Shown here one piece after another: positions 11,645 to 21,465 of a DNA stretch of 64,000 bases. Both the position numbers and the translations under genes were made by a program. This DNA is from Cokeromyces recurvatus (lineage: Eukaryota; Mucoromycota; Mucoromycetes; Mucorales; Mucoraceae). The stretch covers positions 124,001 through 188,000 of the forward strand of contig NW_026251390.1 of assembly GCF_025118155.1 (NCBI RefSeq), in the 5' to 3' direction. The notes below the pieces were generated by a model. It was not told where the DNA came from. It saw only the letters and a program-made list of their open reading frames with translations, and made no database searches. Each line of letters opens with the position of its first letter. The first letter of the stretch is position 1.

Positions 11645-12045
11645 ATGGATAGAATTGAGACGAATACAACGACTAATAAACAACAAACAGACTTTGTATC
11701 TGCTACTACTACTACTTTTACTACAAATACAACTACTGCTACATGTAATAATAATAATATTACAAATTTTAATAAAATGGAAGATATGTTAAAAAAATTA
11801 ATGATTAAAGTAAGTATAAAAAGCTTTAATCAATAACCATAAATCAAGATACTCATTTATACTCTACTCTAGTTGGATGATTTGACAGAATCCATGTAAG
11901 TAAACCAAGACATTTGTATACGCTTTTTATTATTATTGTTATTTACATGGTTTTTTTTTTTAAATAAAGGGATCAATTCAAGAAATTATCTGAATTAAAG
12001 AATAACGATCACATGATATTACATGAAGAAGATATACATAAATAA
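11645..12045 (+). CDS. Small Asn/Thr-rich protein with short coiled coil, function unknown
   Basis: Three exons (11645-11809, 11873-11895, 11970-12045) with good GTAAGT donors and TAG/AAG acceptors give 87 residues. The first half is low-complexity Thr/Asn. The second half (about 45-75) is a Lys/Leu/Asp-rich amphipathic segment, MEDMLKKLMIKLDDLTESMD, likely a coiled coil. The 23-nt middle exon and the frame kept through two introns argue that it is real. I do not recognise the family. The size and helix recall small heat-shock-factor-binding-type proteins, but the match is too weak to name. The stop is 17 bp from the stop of the convergent PAP2 gene. Confidence 0.55.
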
Positions 12046-12062
12046 ACGAATAAATAAATAAA

Positions 12063-13377
12063 TTAGTGTGATGAATGACGATGATGATCCAGGTCTAATG
12101 AAGCAGGGTGTTCAATATGAGCTCTTGTATATTTATGGACTGGATCTAGTTGGCTTGGCGGTATAGGATTTGATATAAATGTATCATTAGTATGGGTTCG
12201 AGCTGCTTCAATATCGTTGATTGGCTCAGATGCATCACCAGGAAATAATTCATCAATATCTTTATATCTTGGCGGGAAAGGTTTATGAGAGATTATACTG
12301 GCTAAAGATGGATAATACTGTCTATAACCAAAATAAGCAAATAAAGTACCTAAGTCAATGATAGATAAGTAATGATTCTATGAAGCCTATTTTGTGTTAG
12401 CAAAAAAAATACCTATGATACCACCAATAAATACGTCTTGCCAATGATGTCGATAATCATGTAATCGAGTGATAGCAATTAATAATGCACCTAAAAAGGG
12501 AAAACAAAAGATAAAAGTTTTATAGGTATGCTATCATCATAATGAGAGTAAGTAAGTTTGAATGTAGTTTCAAATGTCTAATATTTACACCTCCTTCATC
12601 AAACAAATGCATTTTCCCGGCAAGATAAAAAGATAGATAACCTAAACCAGCAAAGGAAACTATATAAAGAGAGTAAAAAAAAAGGATGAATACTATGTTA
12701 TATAGAGTATATAGAGTCATCTATTTTACATGATGAGTGTCCACTAGGGAAACTCTTGAAGCCATCTTTAAATTTATAAGTGTCATGTTCTGCAGTACAA
12801 ACAGTATAATTTAATAATTGTAATGGTGGATTCTCGATTCCAGTAGGTGGTTTACATCTATCTAACATATCTGGACGTGGTCTACCTACAGAAACCTATC
12901 ATATTCAAGGATTGGATGAGATATTAACTTTACTAACAATTAGTTATTACCTTAATAATAACAGTAATCATAATAGTCATAGACAATGATAATGCAAGAC
13001 CTAATAATCCACTATGAAAATCCAAACAGCTTTTACGATTACCAAGTGAAATGACAGTGATAAAGACTATGGGTACAATAATAGCTATTACCTATCATAT
13101 TGAATGACATGAATTTATCATGATATTATAGAATATGATATGATATATTTACTATTAATAACCAAACGGGTACACTTTCGTTTACTGTATATGTATGCAT
13201 AATAGATGTATCATTGATAGAGAATTCTCGGTAAGATGGTGTAATCCTGTCAATACTAAAAAATACAATCACCATAATAATCACTAATACCCAATCTTTT
13301 CCATAGCTGATAATTAATCGTTTTTTGAGTGAAGATGTATTGCTATAAATACTACTTAATGATTTTATTTTAAACAT
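12063..13377 (-). CDS. PAP2-family lipid phosphatase (Dpp1/Lpp1 type)
   Basis: Membrane phosphatase expected to dephosphorylate phosphatidate, lysophosphatidate or diacylglycerol pyrophosphate. Six exons (13377-13153, 13091-12951, 12895-12730, 12659-12591, 12490-12413, 12349-12063) give 321 residues. All three PAP2 motifs are split across exons but intact. Motif 1 is KVSVGRPRP (K-x6-RP), motif 2 is FPSGHSSFSFAGLG, and motif 3 is TRLHDYRHHWQDV (R-x5-H-x3-D, with Thr in place of the usual leading Ser). Several hydrophobic spans surround them, consistent with about six TM helices. The hydrophilic C-terminal tail ends in a His-rich stretch. The length and motif set match yeast Dpp1-type enzymes. 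Substrate preference cannot be read from sequence. Confidence 0.92.
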
Positions 13378-14670
13378 GATTCAAAGAAAGAAAGAAAGAA
13401 AGAAACTAGTATACGAATATTAGAAAAAAAAGACTATAAAAAAAATTGATTATATAAAGATGATTTTATACTTATTACAATCGTCATGCAATTTTTTTTT
13501 TTACACTAAAAATTCGTATAGAAATGTTTGCAAAATAATGATTTCTATATATACCTAAAATGGAAATTAAGTATCAAATCATTTTCTATTGGAAACAACT
13601 AGAATCTGATTTGCTTAATCCTCTTTTGTTAATAAAGTCAGCAAATAATGATTTCTGATCTGCAATAATCTTCTTGGGGGGAAAAGGAAAACAACAACAA
13701 GAGCTATAAGAGAAAAAGCAAATTGTGTTTCCTTTTTCCTCTTCTTTTCTTTCTTATTCATTCGTTTCATTTCATGCGAATACAAGACAATTTGATTACC
13801 CATTTACAACACATTTTATTGTTAAATTTATTTAAAATAGGAGATTTTTTTTTTGAATTGTAAATAATGATTATATTCACGGATTTATCTTAACTGATTG
13901 TATTCTGTGCCTAATCTATTAAAAATGAACAAGACTTTATTATATAAAATACCTAGGACGATGTCCTTTTTATTATATATATGTATATGTATTTATATAC
14001 ATATAAGCATTACATAATGTATATTAAATAAGGTTTACTAATATAATAAAGTAGTAAAGGCAGGAGCTAATTACTTTTTCTATAGTAAAATTAAAAATAT
14101 ATCATGTATTAATATCTTTTATAGTGTAGCATTTACTGTAGTATTATATCTGCTAAATATATTCATTTCTGTAAAGAGCTGATACATATATGCAGGTCAA
14201 TATGTATACATATTTTTTTTTACTTGACCCCTATCTCCTTATTCTTTTATGTTATCATATTTTGATAGAGTAAATCTTAATCATTTTCCAACATCCATGC
14301 TGAAAGATAGACTACATTCACTTTATTCTCTCAGTGAATAAAAAAATACATGTAAAATACTTGTACAATACTTGTAAAATACTATCTTAATAAACTTTTA
14401 TAATTCAAAGACATGTGCCCTGTATACTCAACGGTCGAACATGATTAGAATCCATATACATTAAATAATAAATGCTTACTAGAGAATTAACAATAAAAAG
14501 GAGAGGTAAGAAGGTTGATTTGAATAAAATGAATCTTTCAAGAGGGATGATATTTTCTTTATAGTGACCATTATGGATATGTTTTTCCAGTGAAAGATAT
14601 GCGTGTTATTTTGATAGTTTTGTACATGAAACACATAATAATTGACTGGTGTTATTTAATAATCACCTTG

Positions 14671-14674
<4 letters not shown>

Positions 14675-14706
<32 letters not shown>
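14675..14706. repeat. Poly-A tract (32 nt)
   Basis: Uninterrupted A run in the 13.4-16.2 kb spacer. Confidence 0.95.
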
Positions 14707-14713
<7 letters not shown>

Positions 14714-14823
14714 GTGCCCGCAAACGAAAATCTCCTTAAAGGAAAAGATGATGTTACAGATGAATCAAAGGAGATACTTACATAAAACATAATAGAGGAA
14801 AAGCCAAGAATGATCAGCATACA

Positions 14824-14825
<2 letters not shown>

Positions 14826-14867
<42 letters not shown>
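14826..14867. repeat. Poly-T tract (42 nt)
   Basis: Uninterrupted T run 120 bp after the A32 tract. The two could pair as an inverted A/T repeat. Confidence 0.95.
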
Positions 14868-14873
<6 letters not shown>

Positions 14874-16168
14874 GCCACATTGATTATTATTATGTGCTTC
14901 ATTGTTTCAAACAACAATCATACTTGGTTTATTGTGTAACTTAAGGAGATAACATTCATCACCATTATCTATCTTCTGCATACTATTTTTCTTTATATTT
15001 TCCTTTTCCTTTTTTTTTTCCTTTTTTTTTCTTTTTTCTTTTCTTTTTTTTTTTTTCTTTATAAAGTTGTAATGGAATTTATTTTTTGATTACAATTGGC
15101 AGTTTATGTAGTTAGTTATTATGACCTGCAAGTTCTGGGAGTCTTTTATTATATATTGACTTTCATCTGCTTCGAACGTTAAAATGAGTAAGCAGATCGG
15201 TTGTGCGATGCTAATCCGATAAAACAATGATACAGGCATTTTATTACTTCCTATTCTTAAGCGCCTTCATAAAATCAAGCAATAGGGACGCGGTTAAACT
15301 TGAGCAGTCCACTTCTGCGATCGCGAAAAAACTATGAAGTGGAGCTTTCCCTTATTTACTTGCTCGTTGCTTTCATCGTAGGGAATTCATTTTCTTTACC
15401 TATACGCTGTATTACGATTGGTTGTGGAAACTAGGGTTTTTTTACAGTAGTATGATGATCGATAATGGGCCCCTCTTGTGATTCATTAGTGATAGTTATT
15501 TTTTAATTCTCCCTTGTAGCTACCGTATGTGCGGCTGTACGGCTTTTTGATACGTTCCGTTACAGTTTGCCCCTTTTTTTTACTTTCTGTTTAGTAGCTA
15601 TGTATTTTCTTTTTTTTACCTTTTGCTTTGCATTCTATATTCTATTAAATGTAGGCATTTTTCGCCACCCCTAATCCACTGGAAGACTATTTTAACTGGT
15701 TTACGTTCTCGTCGTGTCTTCTGATAACATCTTTTAAATAAAGATGGCCAAAATTCCAGTTTTATTTTTTATTATAAATAATAATAAAAGAATTTGAAAT
15801 AAACATAGTATTGATGTATAAATGAATAGCTTTATTTTTAATGATAATAAAAAGATATAGTGTATATTGTGTTCTTTCTTCTTACAAAAAACAAAACAAA
15901 AGAAAATAAGTTGTTTTGATTAAAATAAACATAAACAAAAAAGAAGAAGGGGGATGGGCTCAATGTGATTTGAATCAAGCGTTTACATGATAGAACTTGT
16001 TTAAAAGAAAAGATTTTCATCGTAACATTCTCAATAATGAATACACTCATCAAAACTAACTTTTCTTTCTTTACATTGTTGAAGCGAATAAAACAAAACA
16101 AAAACTCCTCAAGGTCCAACTATAATTTACTCCTTTTTTTTTTTATTTATTTATTTATTTTTAAATGT

Positions 16169-16772
16169 TTAACCTAACATGTGTGATCCGTCAATTTGAA
16201 AGACACTGGTAATCTGCTCTTGTCTAGACTTGAGACGATCATCTTTAACAACTCTGGAAAGGGGAAAAAAAAGGAATATTAAGTATATTATTTTGTCATC
16301 TAAAACTTGACATGACTTTACCTGTTATCTACACGAATATCTTCAGTTTCAATATTAAGAGTTGGCTCTGGCATTACTGCTTCAATAACATAATGATTAT
16401 CACAATGAGGACAATATTCATCTTCTTCTTCATAATCGCTTTATTAACAAACAAACAAAAAAAAAAAAAAAGAGAAAAGTTATTAGATTGAATAAACAAT
16501 TCAGTTGCTTTTCCAAATCATCTACACTCACGTCATATCCTTTCGAAAGACTTTTTTACATTTTTTACATGCAAAAACCATTTCGTTTGTTTTTCTTAAA
16601 GGATGATCAGAAACTGCAGCATGACATTCAGCACAATCAAACCACTTTTTACAACAAGGTGCACGAATGGCAACCTGATATTTTATTTATAGATAAGAAA
16701 TCAAATGAAAAATTTTAAAGTAAAATATCTATAAAAAAAAAATACCTGTGCATTAAGAATATGCTTACACAT
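16169..16772 (-). CDS. HOT13: CHY zinc-finger protein, Hot13-like
   Basis: Predicted partner of the mitochondrial intermembrane-space import pathway; yeast Hot13 keeps Mia40 metal-free so it can be reoxidised by Erv1. Four exons (16772-16746, 16674-16532, 16438-16322, 16253-16169) encode 123 residues, close to the 116 of yeast Hot13. The protein is a compact CHY zinc finger: an N-terminal MCKH, then APCCKKWFDCAECH, a FACKKCKKVFRKD knuckle and YCPHCDNHYV, supplying the expected Cys/His ligands. The start is set by the invariant Cys-Lys-His right after Met in a 27-nt first exon. A few dozen residues after the finger are charged and less conserved. HUS1 lies just upstream on the same strand. Confidence 0.88.
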
Positions 16773-16802
16773 TATAGATTTGGGTATATATGATATTAAA
16801 TG

Positions 16803-16807
<5 letters not shown>

Positions 16808-16849
<42 letters not shown>
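16808..16849. repeat. Poly-A tract (42 nt)
   Basis: A run between the HOT13 start and HUS1 stop codons, in the short spacer of two same-strand genes. Confidence 0.95.
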
Positions 16850-16850
<1 letters not shown>

Positions 16851-16908
16851 CAGAAATAAATGAAGCAGTAATAAGAATAATAATAAAAACTTTTTTTTTC
16901 AATTACCG

Positions 16909-18242
16909 CTATTCTAAGTAAATTGGTAAATGACAAGTAAGTTTACATTGTGTAGGATGAATAGATCGAATAGGCGCATCTTCATTTTGATATGTATCAA
17001 TTGTTAGGTAAACCAAAAAGGTAAGTTGGGTTTCATCTGCAATTGTACAGATAACATCATCTGGTTCCAAATAATAACAATTTAGAAAGCTCACAAAGTC
17101 TTCACTTTTTATTCGTACTGATGAGAACTCATCAACATTTCTATTTTCAATGCTATGTCCAGCTACATGAATAATGAATATCAATATCATGAAATAAAAA
17201 ACAAGTAAAAAAAAAAAAGGTAGGTGGGTAGGTGGGAGGGGGAGGTGTCACTTATAAGTATCCTATTGTTACCTAAACGTGGATTAGTTAAGTTTTCATA
17301 CTGTGCGCTACATAAGGCATAAGAACTCTCTATTTCCATTTTGAAAACTCCATTCATATTGGCTGAAAGAACAATGAATTTGCCTAGCGATTTGAATCGT
17401 TCTGCTGTAGGTTTTAAAGAAGTCAGTGGTGGCAATAAAATATAGGTCTAAATAAAATAATTAGATCAAAATACAAGTCTTCTTTAAATATAACTTTACG
17501 TCAGGTCTACGAATAGTAACTGGTTCTTTAATCAATGCAACTCTACTTTGCGTAACAAGTGCTATAGGTAATTCCTTTAACTCGTTAACAACAGATCCTT
17601 TAAAGTTCTAATAGTATAATAATGCATGCATAAATATAGATCTTTTATATATAATGTATATAATTCTATTATACCTCTGATGACCATTTAAAATATAAAT
17701 AAGATTGTTGATTTCGTCTTTTTAAAGATACTTCAATACGAGTTGAATCAGCCAAATCTTTAGTAATAAGAAGCAAATCGTTTAGGAAAAAAGTAAAATT
17801 GACTTCATTATCGTGCATAGATTCTAAGCGATATTCAGAAAACATGGAAGTCTACATGTCAAAAAAAATATATATATACATATTAAAATATAAAAATGAA
17901 GGAAACACGAAAATTATAAACTACAGGTTGCATTTTACTAAAACAAAATAGATTAGCACATTATCCATTTGTTTTGTTTTTTTTTTTTTGATTTTAATCA
18001 AAAGTCAATAAAACTTACGTCCAAGCTTGAATTCCAACAATGTGTTCATGATAAGTTATAAACCGGAGTAAATTAGGTGAAAAGGAAGCAATACAAGTTG
18101 CACCCAACTTTTCCATAGTTTGTCCGAGCTCTATAATTCTAATATTTAATAAAGAAAGGAGAAAAATAAATAGGATACAACTAAAAAAAAAAATATTACT
18201 ATGTAAGCCAACAGGATTATTTAAAGTAGCCTTGAATCTCAT
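16909..18242 (-). CDS. HUS1: Checkpoint clamp subunit HUS1
   Basis: Subunit of the PCNA-like Rad9-Hus1-Rad1 clamp loaded at damaged DNA to activate the checkpoint kinase. Seven exons (18242-18200, 18130-18019, 17937-17925, 17851-17675, 17607-17500, 17447-17273, 17162-16909) give 293 residues, close to the usual ~280. The family start MRFKA is present, followed by a first helix/strand unit (KLGQTMEKLGATC... then SPNLLRFI), the linker WTKMQP in a 13-nt exon, and the SMFSEYRLES strand. The second clamp domain ends with SVRIKSEDFVSFLNCYY. The exon 1-2 join (18200/18130) was chosen because the nearer acceptor would create a stop. Start is 145 bp from the divergent NFKBIL1-like gene. Confidence 0.88.
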
Positions 18243-18387
18243 TTCTTTTTTCTTTTATAAATGTAAAAAATAAAAGTGTTTATTGTGCAAATCCCAACTA
18301 TGAAGCTAAATTACTGTTTTAAGATTCCGCACGATTTGCGTATGTTTTTTTTTTTTTTTTTTTTTAAACGATTATTTCATTGATCAA
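18243..18387. promoter_or_regulatory. Short divergent promoter, HUS1 / NFKBIL1-like
   Basis: 145 bp between two divergent ATGs, with a T-tract at about 18345-18365 next to the plus-strand start. Probably a shared bidirectional promoter (inference from spacing only). Confidence 0.5.
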
Positions 18388-19215
18388 ATGCCTAAATTAA
18401 GATATAAGGATCATGACAAAAAAGAAAAAAAACATCACCATAAACATAGATCAAAAGATAAAAGACATAAAAAAGAAAAGCCTTATAAACCACCTACTTT
18501 GTATGAAGAAGAAGGGGGCTGGATACCACCTGCTACTTCATATAAAGATGACGAAGAAGAATCAGCTTGGCGAGCTCATTTATTCGATGCAATGATGGAT
18601 GACGAAGGACAAGATCCATTCTATTCAAGTTATAATGAATATAGTAATAACTCGAGTCAACCAGCGTTGATGACAGATGAAGAGTATCGACAATATATTG
18701 TAGATGGTATGTATCGTCGTAAAAATGCGGATAAGATCGCTGAGGAGGAACGACAGAAAGCAGCTAAAAGAAAGGAACAAAAAGAAAGAGAAAAGAGAAG
18801 AAGAGAAGAGGAGAGAAGAGAATCAGAACGTATTCGACTTGAAAATATCGTTCGACAGTCAGAGAAATTAAAGAAAATAGAAGCTACCCACATAGAATAT
18901 GATAATAAATGGAAAAGATTAGAAGAAGATATGAGCAAAATATTACATAAGAAAGATATTCCATGGCCTATTGTAGGCAAAGAGTTTAGTCTAGAATCAT
19001 TAAAATCGTTTGTTATTGATTCAAGGTTAACATCTGAAGAAAATAAGAAGAATGTGCGTAAAGAACAAACAAGATATCATCCTGACAAGTTTATTACAAG
19101 ATATATGAAACGATTTGAAGGTTCAGAAAAGGAAAAGGATACAGTATTAAAACGTATTAATGAAATATCGAGTTGGTTAAATGAAATATGGTCTCAAATC
19201 TCTAATAAGAATTAA
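18388..19215 (+). CDS. NFKBIL1-like protein with degenerate J-domain
   Basis: Single-exon gene of 275 residues. The order is a very basic Lys/His-rich N-terminus (1-35, likely nuclear), an acidic aromatic middle (GGWIPPATSYKDDEEES), a long charged coiled coil (about 110-185) and a C-terminal block with IPWPIVGKEF, then QTRYHPDKFITRYMKRF. The Trp-Pro followed by an HPD-bearing helix and 'R..PDKF' is typical of the NFKBIL1 family, whose C-terminus resembles a J-domain. It keeps an HPD tripeptide, so Hsp70 contact is conceivable. Human and plant relatives are linked to splicing (family knowledge). Its stop codon overlaps that of CIAO1 on the other strand. Confidence 0.8.
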   Translation: MPKLRYKDHDKKEKKHHHKHRSKDKRHKKEKPYKPPTLYEEEGGWIPPATSYKDDEEESAWRAHLFDAMMDDEGQDPFYSSYNEYSNNSSQPALMTDEEYRQYIVDGMYRRKNADKIAEEERQKAAKRKEQKEREKRRREEERRESERIRLENIVRQSEKLKKIEATHIEYDNKWKRLEEDMSKILHKKDIPWPIVGKEFSLESLKSFVIDSRLTSEENKKNVRKEQTRYHPDKFITRYMKRFEGSEKEKDTVLKRINEISSWLNEIWSQISNKN

Positions 19216-20486
19216 TCATCTTGTACCAGTCTCCAAATACGGACGAGACCATCATCCCCTACTGTACATAACCAATCACCATGTTTTTCTGTAGGGAACC
19301 ATGTTACCCCGTTAATATCATATACACCATGCGCATTCTCTATAGTGGCTATATTTTTATAACTAGCCGAATCTTCTTCTTGTATTTCTTCCATATCCTT
19401 AAATAACACATCATATTAAAATAAAGTACTTTATCTATACAACTCTTTAATTACCTTTTCAAAAATACGAATACTATTATCTCCACTAACACTTGCAATG
19501 TATCCATTCACTTTAGACCATGAAACAGAGTAAATACATCTATCATGAAAACCTGATAAAGTACAAATCGTTTTCCATGTTGCTTCACCATTGTGTGTTG
19601 GAATTCCTTGAGGATTATTTGGCTTGTACATTTTCCAAATACGCAATGTTTGATCATCTGAAGCAGACACTAATAACAAATAATACATTTGGCATAAATA
19701 AACTCTTACATACATGTATCTATATACAAAAATTACCTAATTGATCTCCTTCTTGGTTAAAATCAATAGCCCAAACTGTGGATGTATGTCCTTCTAAAGT
19801 ATCAGCACAATACCAGTCATCTTCATCCTCTTTCCAAATTTTAATTGTATCATCATAACTAGCAGACGCTAACATTTCTAACTTTGGATGCCACACAACC
19901 ATTTTAACATCTTGTGTATGTTCTTGTAAAACACTCAAGCATTCAAAATCATTATCTGATTCTACTTCCCAAATCCAAACACTCTTATCTCGACTACATG
20001 TGGCTAATAAAGCTCCTGTAGCTGACCATGCAACAGACTTGATCTCATTCTCATGGCCTTCTAATGTTGCAACACATTCCCATTCATTATCCCTTGGATC
20101 ATTTTCCCAAATACCTGTTGTAGCATCAAAGCTTGCTGTAGCTAATTCAGTACCTGTGGGTGCCCATGAAACACTACGAATGGTTCGTTTATGTGCACCA
20201 TTCAGCGTCTCCACACAGTGCCATTCTTTAAAATTATTATGTGAAATAGGTTGCCATAAACGTACTGTCTTATCTCCTGAACATGTTGCTAATAATGTCT
20301 TTGTAGGGTGCCATGAAGCTTGCCAAACACGATCTTGATGACCTTTTTGTATCATTTGTAATACGAATATTCATGTAAATAAAGGTATATATGCACATGT
20401 ATGCGTTTATATGTATATATTTTTATATTATCCATTTAAAAAAAAACAATACCTTCCAGTGTTGCTAATAATTCTAAATGTGGCAT
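19212..20486 (-). CDS. CIA1: Cytosolic iron-sulfur assembly protein CIAO1 (WD40)
   Basis: Scaffold of the CIA targeting complex that hands Fe-S clusters to cytosolic and nuclear apoproteins. Four exons (20486-20453, 20342-19737, 19669-19455, 19397-19212) make 346 residues in seven WD40 blades, the normal size. Clear blades include GHQDRVWQASWHPTKTLLAT, GAHKRTIRSVSW, GHENEIKSVAWSATGALLAT, EHTQDVKMVVWHPKLEMLAS, GHTSTVWAIDF and the last, HGVYDINGVTWFP with VRIW. Within the huge WD40 class, the blade spacing and the RTIRSVSW and DGLVRIW sequences fit CIAO1. The tiny first exon carries MPHLELLATLEG. The acceptor before GHQ is A-rich (ACAAAAAG). The gene ends on top of the convergent NFKBIL1-like stop. 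Confidence 0.9.
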
Positions 20487-21217
20487 AGTATTCTATTCTA
20501 ATGTTGTTTAAGGTTAAATATATTTATTTATTAAAGAAAAAAAAAAAAAAAAGTTATAGAAACTATTATAATTACTAATAATTTTAGAAACTCATTCTTG
20601 CAGCAGATTATTTAAAATTAAGAGGATAAGCCACTAATATAAGCTTTTTATATCAAGTAACAAATAAATAAATAAAAAGCTGGACTCTTATTATGTAAAA
20701 TAGACAAAGTGAATTCTTATAAATCTAAAGCTAACAAAATAAAAATTAAAAGATTAAACATTATATGTATTTAAAGAATGAAAAAAGAATTTCTTTTCAT
20801 ACCGAAAATAAGACAAACAAAGATTTATTACTTTGTGATATAGTGGCAATGATATATATTTGTATATAAAAGCTGAGGATACTAAAGCACTTTATTTTTA
20901 GTGTTAAGGAAAGAATCTATTATATTAGAGTAAAGATGTGTAGAATCAAACTTAAGTTTAACAAGAAGACGTAAAGTCAGGATATATAAAGTTACAGTAT
21001 AACGGGCATTGCTATAATATTTAAGCTTCTAATAACATAGCTATTATCCGAGTAAATCGAATAGTTTATAATTAAATGCATAAAGCATCACTATTGAAGA
21101 AATCGATTCCAATGCTTATCTGTGAATAATATAAACTATGTGTATATTTTATCAAATTGGTTAATGTCTACAATCTATGTAATCACCATTTAGGCTGCTC
21201 GGAGATTCATTTATTTG

Positions 21218-21255
<38 letters not shown>

Positions 21256-21465
21256 GAAAGATAGTAAAAGTGATACACACAATGTATAAGAAAAAATAGG
21301 AGAGCCATAATAAAAATAAGTTTAATGCACAACAAATGTATTGAAATAAACCAATATAAATCTTGTTATTTATTTCTATTTTCTTCTTCTTCTTCTTCTT
21401 TTTTTTGTTATACTTTAAACAAGTAATCTTTATGGAAGAGGTGGTCCTATAGTTACATAACAATA
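20487..21465. other. Divergent spacer upstream of CIAO1 and the WRKY-GCM1-type regulator
   Basis: About 980 bp of AT-rich DNA with an A tract at 21220-21252. A minus-strand frame at 21161-21463 is low complexity. Probably promoter sequence of both genes; no specific elements recognised. Confidence 0.5.

Larger units (their letters stand above)
13378..16168. other. Long intergenic region, no supported gene
   Basis: This 2.8-kb spacer upstream of PAP2 and downstream of HOT13 holds an A32 run (14675-14706), a T42 run (14826-14867) and a relatively GC-rich patch at about 15181-15560. No family-recognisable frame was found on either strand, and no match to spliceosomal snRNA or tRNA features was noticed. 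Confidence 0.5.

Noticed and set aside
15445..15530. C/D-box snoRNA candidate (ATGATGA near 15452)
   Set aside because: A box C-like sequence is present but no box D (CTGA) at a suitable distance and no terminal stem.
18657..18980. Minus-strand Ser/Leu-rich frame opposite the NFKBIL1-like gene
   Set aside because: Complement of Arg/Glu-rich codons; a typical shadow frame.
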